Part shown: positions 23,601 through 35,600 of the stretch, one piece after another
How positions within the stretch are numbered: position 1 is the stretch's first letter
Layout: each line of letters begins with the position of its first letter
From: Platycnemis pennipes
Lineage: Eukaryota > Arthropoda > Insecta > Odonata > Platycnemididae
Assembly (NCBI GenBank): GCA_933228895.1
Contig: OW121846.1
Coordinates: 108,269,054 to 108,333,053 of the forward strand
DNA length: 64,000 nucleotides
Reading direction: 5' to 3'
Notes under the pieces: generated by a model
What the model saw: the letters and a program-made list of their open reading frames with translations, nothing else
Database searches by the model: none
Told to the model about the DNA's origin: nothing
Program-made: the position numbers and the translations under genes

Positions 23601-26600
23601 AGGTTATCAACTGAGCACATGATAAAATCTCTGCTAGTTAATCTCCGAAGAATTAACTGTGAAAGGTGGATGGGTACCTAGTGGTACAACAGCATAGTGA
23701 ATTTCTGATAGAAGATTTCAAATTTTTGGAATGCCCCTGGATTTCTCTATGATTCTTAAATTTATAGATGTAGAAAGCAACGAATAAGCACAGTTGTCAG
23801 GGGGAGAGAAAACCTCTCACCTTTCATGATGCCTGAATAGATCATTTCATGCACAGGTTTCTGTCTCCATGTTACAGTATGCATCCAACATTCAGATTGG
23901 ACATTTTGCTCAGCAGTAAATTGTTTACATATTCATTAAGCTATTACAGTAAAACCTCCCGTTAGCGAACTCCCTTACAATGAGCACCCCCGATTAACGA
24001 GCAAATGGAGTTGCTCCCACCAAGCTGCAATTAAAAAGCATGCATTTTGACTCCCTTACAATGAACTCCTATAAAACAAGAACCTCCCAACAACGTGGTG
24101 GAGAGCCAGTCCCGTGAGCACTTTTTGACCTCTTTAGGACAAATTTTTTCTCGTTGAATGCAGTTATTTCAGAAGTATGTGAGCTAGTATTTATTCTCAA
24201 AACCCGTGTTCCTTGTTTTCCTGAACATACGTTAAAAATCAGGTGCATGTCTTTCATGGAATTTTATGCATTAACATGATCATTTTTCACAAATTTTCTT
24301 GACATAAGCAAATAAGCCTTGAACAAGTACGAATGTCATTATTATTATTTCCTTTCATTTTAGTCGTGATATACTGTTACTTTTTCTAGGTTTGTTGCAA
24401 ATAGCATAGTCACAAAGACTGGATTAGTGTTGCCACGGGAGATTGAACGTATTGCAAATATTTGCTGCACACGGAACGTCAGCGATAGACGTTCAGGAAA
24501 TGGATATGATGTGTAGAAGCCAAACATAGATATGTTGAGCTAAATATCGTATGCTCTGCTTCAATTGACAACTTACGAATTCATACAGGTGACTTAAAAG
24601 CACGCCTAAATTGGCTCTTGTGCATGTAAGTGTCGCAGGGAAAAATTATGTTTCTGGTGTCTCTGCATACGTACATTGTGATTCATTGAACTTATAGTAG
24701 AAGAAAAAAGGTGGAACTTGGCCACCACAAAACTTTCTGGGGTTGAGGCATCAGTAGATCCCGATTAGGCATCAGTAGATCCCCATTTTGAGAAAATTTG
24801 GAGACAAAGGTTGCCAAAGTTGATCGGGCAATATGAACCATAAGATGTTTTTAACACTGACGAAGCAGGATTTTTCTACAGTAGAGATTTATTGTGCTTT
24901 TTTGTGCCAACAGCGATTGTTCAGTTAAATTACCTCCGCTTGTAATTGGAAAATCCAACAAAACTCATTGTTTAAAAAATGTACAACAACTACCATGTCC
25001 TTACCAACAGAAATTCTTGGATGACCGTTGAAACATTTTGGAAATGGGTCGTTGGGGTTGAAGCTCAAATGGGAGGTCAAAACAGAAAAATTATGTTGTT
25101 TGTTGAACGCTGCTTGGCCTACAAATCTGAGGCTATTAATTTTAGAAATGTGACGTTGGTTTTCTTCCAGCCTAACTGCACAAGTCGGTTACAGCCACTG
25201 GACTAGCGAGTCATATCCCACTTAAAGATGACATACCGATGGCATTTGGTGCAGTATTTATTTGGAAGAATGTAGAGTACCAGCAACCCAACTCTTCTCA
25301 GATAGAACATTCTCCAGGCTATGCAGAGAATGTGTCTTTGTTGGGATGCCGTTTCGCCCGCTACAACTAGACATTACTTTGCTAGGGCAGGGTTTAATGA
25401 AACTGAATCTAATTGTGAAGTGAATGCAATCCAAGGGGATGGAGATTGGGAGGAACTGATGGTAAAGCTAAGCATTCGAGATGTATCATTTGATGACTTT
25501 GTAAATGTCTATGAAGGTGTAGTGACTTGCTCTGCTGAAAGTGAAGCGAGTGAAATCTGAGACCGAAGAGGACATTGAAGATCCAATGAGGGAGTTTGTG
25601 AAACACAAGTCCCGAGAAGTCATTCCAGCACTGGACACGACTGAGAAATTCTTGCTCTCTGCTGAAGAATGTAACAGGGATGCTATTAGAGCATTCCAAG
25701 AAGTGGAGAATGCTGTTCTTCGTGAGAGAAGGAATAGTTTAAAGCAGACAACCATTGACTCTTTCTTCGAAAAAATTTTGTGTATAGTAAAACAAATGCA
25801 AATATCAAGAGTTTTTTTCAAGTAACTTGTTTGAATTTTTTGACTCTCCTAAGTCTAATTTACAGACTGCTACAGAAGAAAACACAAATTTAAGACATAG
25901 GTGGCAGCTCAAAGTTTCAAGGAAGAATTATGATAACATAAGGAACAAATCAAAGGACCACGAACTGACCGCCAAAAACTTAACGGCGTTGCCCGCTGAA
26001 ATTGCACAATAACAGAAGTTCCACAGAGAAAAAAATCATTCGCCTTGACCGGGACACGAACCCGGATAACCTGATTTCCGGTCAGGTGCTTTAATCAATT
26101 AAGCTACTGAGGTATCATTTTTCCATGTGGAATTTTATAAGCCGTAAAGGAACAAAATGTACTCGAACTGCTAGACATATCATGTCAGAGAGAAGTCGAT
26201 GCCATATGCATGGCGCCACCATCTGAGAGGTTAAGGCTGAATTTTGAGAAGCACTCTGCTTACTCTATCATGGGATCCGGGTTCCAGTCCCAAGTCAAGT
26301 TCATCAGAATCATTCGAGTCCAGGGGAATGATTTTTTTTCTCTGTGGAACTTCTGCTATTGAACTAGAGGAACATTAAAAATGCCACATATTCTGCAGTT
26401 ATTGCAACATAACATTTTGTTTAAAAAATATTTTCTTCAAGAGCGATGATTAACATTATGGCAATAGAGGTGAGACTATAAATAGTACGGAAAATGATAA
26501 ATATCACAAAGTTTGAATAGTTTTGGAGTTAAGAACTGTAATTTTTTTCATAAAACTTTGTTTCTTCTCCCGTTTCTTTGCCATTTCTGGATTTATTTTG

Positions 26601-29600
26601 CCATTGTCACCTTTGCAAATAGTAATTATTGGGAATTTTTACCCTAAAAAATAATTCAATAGTAATTTAACATTGTATAATATTAAATAATCCATAAAGT
26701 TCGTTAGGCAAGTGTGTTTAACTCAAGCAATGTCATAGAAAGATTGAAATTTACTTTTAAAAGAACTCAAAAAGTAAAATGAACGACTATTCAATTTGTA
26801 CTTCACCAGCCGAAAAAACCATGGAGCCACAGGAGTTCGCCATGCACCATCGTGTAAAAACATCATCGTCCCGACAGCCAATTATTTTCCTCTTCTATAA
26901 TAGGTAGTTATTTACAATGCAATTCTTCAGTAAGTAATACAAGAAACTACTACATACATTTATGATGTCACTTAGTAAATACCGTATAAAACACAAGGTA
27001 TTTTCGTTTGATTATTCCTGCTTCTTGGATATGACTAGAAAAGCCCAACCCACCACACCCTCCGATTAATGAAGTCCCTGTTAAGGCGTTATGGTAAGGT
27101 CGGCCGCGGGAAGTTCTGGGCGACCATCTCTTCGCTCTGTCTGTTTATATATCACTCAACTACGGCATAACTATTAAAGATGGAGACTTGCAGTTTTCTT
27201 TACTTGATTCAGATGTCATTCCACATAATGATTGGAATGAAAAAATTTTATTTCTCTAGGTTAGCAAGAAAATCAAGCTAAACTTTGGCTTATTAAAACT
27301 TGCTTTGAAGACAGAAATTCAAAAATTGGAAAAAATCAAGATGTAGAAGCATCTTTCTTCTACAAGACCGTTTGCACATTGGTCAGAATTAATTTCCAAA
27401 GCCGCTATCATCAAAGTGGTGGACCCCTGCATGCCAAAAATCTTAATCGTTTCGGCGGCTACGGAGGTCAACCGCACAGCTACGAGCCATTCTCTTATTC
27501 CTATCTCCCCATAGTAACTCGTCATCGACGACATTGGGTCACCCTTCCCCTCCTTCCTCCTCCCCTACTCGTCACTTGCAGGTGGCTCGCTGCGAAAAGG
27601 CCAGTAGTGTCAGGTTACACTCTGAGTTCTTCTGAGAAATCGTTGACTAAGACAGAGCTCTATGGTCGAACTCTCACCTTTTTGAAGTTATGCTGCCAGG
27701 GGTTTTATAACCCTCCGAGTTCATTTTTAAAGTTTTTTAAAAACTTCTAATTGTACAGAGGAATACATAAGAAGTAAAATAATGATAATAATGCTTTGTT
27801 TCTCTCCCGGCACTTATTAACACCGATTTGGAACTGTCTTGAAATTAATTAATTTATGTTACAATTAATGGATTATCATACTCTCTACAGCAATTCATCC
27901 TCAGGGAAAAGTTTCCATATCTTCCACCTTTCATTTTTACCACTTACAGCATATAATTACTTCTTGGTTCTTCGTTGTTCCATGTAAGAAACAGCATTTA
28001 CATAAAAAATTACCAATATAAATCTGGTTTTTACTTCCAAAACCTTTCTCCTTTAAAGTATGCTCAAAATTAAGAAGGGTTAAGGGATTCAAAAGATACT
28101 GCATATGAAACCAATTAATAGCCTAGCCCAAATTTGAACAATGAAATGAATGAACAGGAATGAATGTATGAAACTGAACAACCTTCGACTGCATCTGACA
28201 CAAATGCAGGCGGGAATAAAAGTTTTATCCTAAGAAATACGTAATCAACCATTAAAATAGTTCTTTTTTGGTGTTTTGCAATATTCTGATTGTGAAATGA
28301 GCAGATGCTACCTAAATAACTAATATTGATATGAATCACTTCTCGTGTTCTCTCGAAACATCACTAATTTTTCACTCAAGACTTTTCCTCATGAAAGTGA
28401 TTTTTTTAATTCATTGCGAACAACCACAAAGTATATATCAATAACTTTGTAAATAAAATGGCAACAGCTATATTCATTCTTTGTCTTACAATCTAAAATT
28501 GTATTCTCTTTCCGAAAATCTTAGTATGTAGTATTTATTGTCCTACATCAGACGTAAACCAGATGAAAGAAAGTACATACGATAAAAAATCTAATCCTTA
28601 ACAAGAAATATACTTGTCTGTTTCAAATCATGTAAACTTCCATAAAATATTCTGTAACTCAGTTGTAAATAAAAATTAATTAAAAATAAAAATTTTGAAA
28701 TGAATTTGAAGAGGCCAAAGAAAACACCAGGTTTAGTCTGAAGGAGTTGGGGCATAATTGATTTTCTGCCTTCGTTGTCACTCGTAGGTTAGCATGTATA
28801 TGCCCCCTCTTGTACCTTCTAATCTCGTTCCATCTATGAGAAATGCGTAGAAAAATTTTGCAACACACCATCAAAAACTTCTTTTGCTGAATGATGAAAA
28901 ATATTTGCGTAGCAAGCGTTAAGTGAAGGGGGCTGGGCCACCATAGCAGTACAGGGGGGATTGCCCACGTAGTTATTTGTAAAATAATATAATAAAAAAT
29001 TGTTGAATAAATATTTTTTATTAATATAGAGTATGGTTAAATTATTTGTTCGTAATATTTTCCTCTATCGCCTTGCTGATATGACAAGCCCCTTATATCT
29101 TTTATGTCTTCTGTCACATCTGACCAAAAGCTTTAGGATTGCTATCTAACTATTCTCCTAACATCTTGCTCTTGTAATGCGATAACGCTTGCCTACATGA
29201 TTTCTTTTGCTAATGCTCTCGATTTTTTATAGTTTTGGACTTGACTCATCTTTTTCCTCTACGAATAGACCCTGTTCTGCATTCTTCATCCCAGCATGGC
29301 ATACCCTTTGTCGCTTTATGATTCCCTAACCTCCGCTTTATACCACCTTGGCTCTGTATTATAACTTATCAATTTACTTGGTATGTATTTGTTGACTACT
29401 TTACGGGTGATCTCAAGAAATTTTCTCCACTAATCCTCTGTATCTAATTCTTTGCTTTGTTCGCTAAATACATTAAACTTAATTCCTCTTTTATACCATC
29501 GTTATTAGCCTTGCTAAATAAGTATACCCTCCTCCTTAGTTTATAATGTGATTCAACGCCTTGAATAAATTTCACATGCACTATTTTATGATCACTAATT

Positions 29601-32600
29601 CCTGTATCTCTAACTATGTTTATAACTTTTTTGGGTGTATTTGATTCTAATAAGTCTAGAATATTGTTTCCCCTGGTCGGTTCTGTTACTAGCTGATGCG
29701 AAGAATGTGACGTGAAGGTGTTCAACAGTGATTCGCAGAGTTCCTTATCCTTACCTCCTGTTATAAAACTACACGTATTCTAGTCTATTGAAGGAAGATT
29801 GAAGTTTCCACCAACTATTATTCCCCTATCATTGATCTTAGAAAGCAATATACCTACCTCTGACTCTTGTTGCAAACGGTTAGTTAAGCAAATGGTCCTT
29901 ACTTTTCGAATACACCTTGTAATTCAGTGCATTTTCTGAAATTTGTGATTTTCCTTTTCTAGCGTTCGTAAATTGCATAGATTAGATGTCTAGGGTCATT
30001 TACGGGACTCCATCATGAAGGAAATTGCCTTATCGTTATTTTTTATGCAATAGCGTTTTATCATTCGATCTGGTGTTTGGCTGCGCACTAGAAAAATGGA
30101 AAGTTACAATAATGTGCTTCCAGAATTAGCGTTTCATATTCCTCAAGAGAAAAAACTTGCAAAAATGGTATCCGTACATTGTATAGTTCATTTATGCCTG
30201 TAAAAACTTCAAAGTTACATATTGCGCAGCAATACGCAGTGGAGGAAGTGAGTCATGCAAACCAGCATCTGAATTAGTGCCCTCTGTCAGCTTTGACCAT
30301 ATCTTAAACATATAAACACGGTTTGTGAGAATCGAAACAGAAACATACTGGTCAAAATACTGCAGAACACAGACTCAGTCACTTCCGTGAAAGATGTGTG
30401 CAGATGAAGATGCATAGCAACAGCGTAAGGAAACACCTGCATGAACACATGTTAGGAACCTCTACGCCGAATGCTTCAATTACATCCCGTATATCTCGTT
30501 CCACTGGCTTGTGCACTACATGATCCCTCGATATATTTGTCATTCACAAACCATGGTGATTGAGGATTGACAAATTAACTTAATAATTTGGTATAATTAT
30601 ATCATTTAATAAACCCTGCTGGTAGTAATTATGCAAGTCACATTACTCCTTTAGTATATTTAGGTTAGTATGTATATTTATACTGACCCTTTTTATGCTT
30701 GATATGTAGTGCATATTTGGTGAGAATTGCCTCCTGCCACACACCTTTATGGTGGCTTGCAGGGTATTATGTAGATGTAGACTCCTCGTCACAAAATATC
30801 TCAGCACATCATAATTTTAAATAGTAATGTAATGCAAAACACCACCGTGCAATGTTTAGGAAAACTTTTAAATTTCATCACTGATCTCGATATTCCTCAA
30901 ACGTATTTACCATATGGCATATCCGGCGGTCGCCGGGGGCCTCGCGAGAGTCATGAGGAGGCATGTTTTTAATGTAAATATAGGAAGTTATTTAATTTAA
31001 TGTGAATATTGTAAGTAAGAAATCTGGCACCTATTACCAGAGTTTAATAGTGATAGATATTTGCACTCATGTATTGTCTTTATAAGCAAGGAAAATTCTA
31101 TGTATAGCTGCCAGGTTGCAAGACTATAACATTGGGGGATGCATTCTAGATTCCACCGGGGGCCTCAGAGGTCATAAATACGTCACTTTCCTCAATTGAA
31201 TATTTATTAGCTTTTAAATTTCGCGTAAGAAAGTAAACATGTTGCCAAACCTTCATTGCTATAAATTATCATACATTTTAAATAACAAATCTGAATTGGA
31301 ATAACATTTGGACGGTTTCTGTGATGACTGTGCTAAATGCGCTTCAAAATGAATTCGTGCAATTTGCGATAACGTTACCCACACCTTGAAAGGATAGATG
31401 ATTCTGCCCCTAATTTTTTAATTATGAAAATGTGATGGAACCCGGGATGACTTACCACTATCATTGATTTATCACTTTTTCATCATATTTGTAAATGCCC
31501 AGTTACTTTTTCACTCTATGATGATTATTGACAACAGTTTAAGGTTATCAAAGTAAGCCTACACGACCTATGTCACCAAGAAGTGACTCAAACATAAGTA
31601 CAGTGGTTATGACCTGCGGCTTAATTATACCACAAAATGTATCTCCTGACATTACAAGGTTTCCACAATGGTTAATTAGCCATTGTGCACGAATACTTAC
31701 TACAATAGAGGATGAAATATACATATCAGTCACACCCATTAACGAAAGCTATAAATTTTTAAATATAAATACTCTCGGACATTATGATGCTGCATTATAT
31801 TTTACAGCAGATTACAAGTTGTACTAATCAATAAGAACCGGCCATTGAAGCAGGGTAAAGAACGTATCGGCTAAGAAATCAAAATATTCCAGGTTCAAGT
31901 ACTTCCTGCGTTGTGTTTTTGTTGGTATTACGCGGAAATGTGTGATGCAATGTCCACATTTGGAGGACCGTATTCCCATTTCAACGCCTATGAAGTTAAA
32001 TCAACTAACAGGAAAGAATAGTGCATGTGCAGGAAAATATAGTTGAAAAGTCTTTAATGTCTTAGTCCACATCTGAGGCTAAAAAAGGACAGAACTATTG
32101 TAGTCCAGAAATCCTTTTAGTTTGTGCTAGTTGCTTAAGACGGTAACAGGAAACCTAATTAGCATTACAATTTTGCATTAAATACTACTAAATAAGCAAT
32201 ACAAGTGAGATAGAGCTTTAATAAATTATCGAATGAAATCTTGAGATACTGTGGCTAGCGTCCGATGAAGCTATAAAAAACCAGAGTAATGATGATGGCA
32301 ATGAAATAAAAAAAAAGGTTGAGGGTGGTGAAATTGAACGCATTTCCCATACTGATATATCTTGTCGTATTGACGCAACCACTCTACTCTCTCTACTGTA
32401 CTGTTGCATTATGAAAACTCGACAAAATTACCATAAAAATGTGTAATTTCTGTTCTTAAGGGAGTGTAAACGCATTTCAGATTACAAGTTGTACTAATCA
32501 ATAAGACATAACTTTCAATAAATCATAACTGATGTCCAGTTGTCACTTTCGGTGGCAGCTGCGTCACAGGCATTGTCGTACTCCAAGCTTTCATACCCGT

Positions 32601-35600
32601 TGCAGGGCACGTCATCAGGGAAATGATTATTAAGAAGCGAAGATGCTGCTATTTATGGGGGACCCGTGTCCCCCCTCCCCCTGTCTCTTGGCCTTGGCTG
32701 GTTGCCGTTCCTTTTCACCGCTCCCCCCCCGCTGCTGACGTCAGTGAGTTGTGCGGGTCGTTCACCTAGGAAGAGTTTCTTCCAGACCGCGCTAAGTCGA
32801 ATGCCGTCATCTCTGTTGAAGTTCTGCGGCCTCTTCTCAATTTCGACGGCCTCTCGAATTAAACGAGGAAAATACGATTTTTCCCTCGAGATGACCTTCG
32901 TCTCCTCGGTCAAGATCCGGTGGCCCTCTCCCGAGAGGGCGTGGTCTGCAACCGCCGATTCTTTTCCATTGCCGCGCAGGGTCGCTCTCCGATGTTCCTT
33001 TAATCGGCACGCTACCGACCTTCCGCTTTGCCCTATGTACACTTTACCGCAAGTGCACGGTATTTCGTAAACTCCTTCTGTCTGAAGAGGGTGAAGCCGG
33101 TCCTTCGCAGATGGTAATATGTCTTTGGTTTTGGTCAACGTGCCGAACCGCGTCTCTATGCCTGCTTTCCCAAGTATGCGGGAAATGCGTTCGGACGATC
33201 CAGCAACGTAGGGAATCATGGCATATCCTTTCGGTTTCGTCCGGTTGTTTTCGGGCAATCTTGGCTCCATCTTCATATGTCTCCTCACGAACGACTCCGA
33301 ATACCCATTTCCGACGAGAGCGGCAACCAAATGTGATTCCTCGTCTTTTAGAGCAGTGTTCTCGCACACCACTCTGGCCCTATGCATAAGGGTTTTGACT
33401 AAAGCCGCTTTTTGCCTCGGATGATGGTGGGAGGTTGCATGGAGATACCGATCCGTGTGGGTTTTCTTTCTATAGACGGAGTGCCGTAGAGATCCGTCGT
33501 CTCCTTACTTCACCAGAACATCTAAGAAAGGTAGGGTCCCATTCTCCTCCATCTCCATAGTGAATTGGATGGAGGGATGTATTGAGTTGATTTCCCTCTT
33601 AAAGACTTGTAATTTTTCCGTCCCGTGGGGCCAAATGACGAACGTATCGTCGACGTAGCGTAGCCAGCAGGTTGGTCGAAGGCTGCAGGATGCCAGAGCG
33701 TCTTCTTCAAAATGTTCCATGAAGAGATTGGCCACAACCGGAGAGAGAGGGCTTCCCATGGCTGCTCCATCCTTTTGTTCGAAGAATTGGCCCTCCCAGA
33801 GGAAGTAATTGCTCCTCAGGCAGAAGTCAACCATCTTGGGGAAATCAGCTGGTAATCCAAACGGAATCATTTTTCTTAAGATGTCTACCGAGTCCTTGAT
33901 TGGCACCTTCGTAAAAAGAGAGACCACATCGAAGGAGACCAGGAGGAAATAGTACGACAATGCCTGTGACGCAGCTGCCACCGAAAGTGACAACTGGACA
34001 TCATCCACGCTGCGAAAACCTACGATCAGCCAAATCATAACTGAATTTTCATACTAAATGATCCAAAAATAATAAAAAAATATTCCCTTTTAGATAAAAA
34101 AATTTCAGGAAATTCTTTGAAATTCTAGATTAGTACTCAAAATTCCCCTCTAATTCCTGGTTTTCAACCCAAAGGTTGATCTTTGATAGGTGAGAGTATA
34201 GGTAACCCCGTGCTAAGCATTTAGCGTGTGAAATTCAAACATTCAGGGTAGGGGGGCCACTTACTTTCCCTGGGCCACCTGCGATTTCCTAAGAAGTTCT
34301 GACATATTGAAAATCAAATCACGAGGGTTTTAGGTGGGGGCATCAAGAAAGCCCCTTGAACCCAAGACACTCCGGTCGGTATCTCAGTAATCTACCCACT
34401 AGGCCACCACGAGACACCCTGTAAAGACCCAGGTTAGTTTATTTCCAATTCGAATAAAGGATCCTCACAAATTCCTAGAAACAGAGTTTATGAACCAAGG
34501 CAGTAGAAAACCTTGAGCGGATGACGAAATCTGCGAGTGGACCATCAAACCCCCCCTCCACCTTATACCATGTTGCCGCAGAGTCAGCGCTGGGGAGGAT
34601 AAAATTCATAACGGCCTAGTACGCCTCAACAGCCACCGGAAAAACTAAGATTTTCAGCGTGCAGGGGTCCACCGCTTTGATGATAACGGCTTTGGAAACT
34701 AATTCTGACCTATGTGCTGAAATGTACTTGTAGAAGAAAGATGTCGCTACATCTTGATTTTTCCCAATTTTTGAATTTCTGTTTTAATAAGCCAAAGTTC
34801 AGCTTGATTTTCTCGCTAACCTAGAGAAATAAAATTTTTTCTTTCCAATCGTTATGTGGAATGACATCTCCTGAATCAAATAAAGAAAACCACAAGTCTC
34901 CATCTCTAATAGTTATTCTGTAGTTGAGTGATATATAAACACTGACAGAGCGAGAAAAGGCCAGAAACAGTCACCCAAAACTGCCCATGGCTGTTCTTAC
35001 CATAATGCCTTAATGAGCACTAGAAAATTTGGGTCCCTAGAATTTCGTCAACTGGAGGTTTTACTGCAGTTCTAAAGTTAACTGAAATTTTTTATTTGTG
35101 TGATTTCATGATCAAGTGATCCAATATCATGTTAGATCTCATACCTACTAAAATAGCATTTATCACTCCAACTCGTTAAAGTTTGTTAAAAGTAAGGTCG
35201 AACCTAATTTTTAGTCTATAATAGTCTAGTCTATTAATGAGAACGGTTTGGCAACCTTCTCGCATTAATATTTTTTTTTGGCACAGGTTTCTGAAGAAAG
35301 GCTTCATTATGTTTTTTCAGGTAGTGGAATGATACAACATAGAACATCAAAGGTAGTGTTTGCGGATTTAGCAGGTCCAGAGAGAATATATTCCGGTCAG
35401 GGAACAGGCAGCTGGTATCCAGGGATCGTTAGGATGGACCCTGGACTAGCAGCATTGGCAAATGTTGTGTCAGTACTTAGTGACCCAATGTGGCAGAATC
35501 ATAAAACTGCTGTGCCATACATGGAGTCCAACCTGACTAAAGTTTTGAAAGTATGATTAAATTCTTTCACTAACTCTGTCCGATACATACCTAATGCTGT

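Larger units (their letters stand above)
32533..34031 (-). mobile_element. Penelope-like element, 5'-truncated, young
   Basis: The insert is flanked by a 13-bp target duplication, AAATCATAACTGA (32520-32532 and 34032-34044). Minus-strand order is: reverse transcriptase fragment, GIY-YIG endonuclease, hammerhead-like motif, then a 50-bp tail that is an exact inverse copy of the element's own 5' coding end (32531-32582 against 33951-34002, counting two bases shared with the target). This inverted terminal arrangement and the RT plus GIY-YIG pairing define Penelope-like elements. The RT part upstream of the LVSFDVVSLFTKVP block is missing. Confidence 0.9.
22176..35286. other. costal-2-like intron 5, 13-kb repeat island
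   Basis: Nothing is recognised at 22176-23940. From there the intron holds a Tigger pseudogene, an inverted SINE pair, foldback arms, LINE fragments, a Penelope-like element and a SINE head, described separately. The stretches 27500-29050, 29960-30680 and 30800-31800 show nothing I can name. Confidence 0.5.

Noticed and set aside
26041..26115. Functional tRNA gene.
   Set aside because: The acceptor stem fails and loop position 33 is not T; flanking tail sequence shows it is a SINE head.
33044..33389. Open frames antisense to or out of frame with the Penelope GIY-YIG region.
   Set aside because: Shadows of the coding frame, without family motifs.
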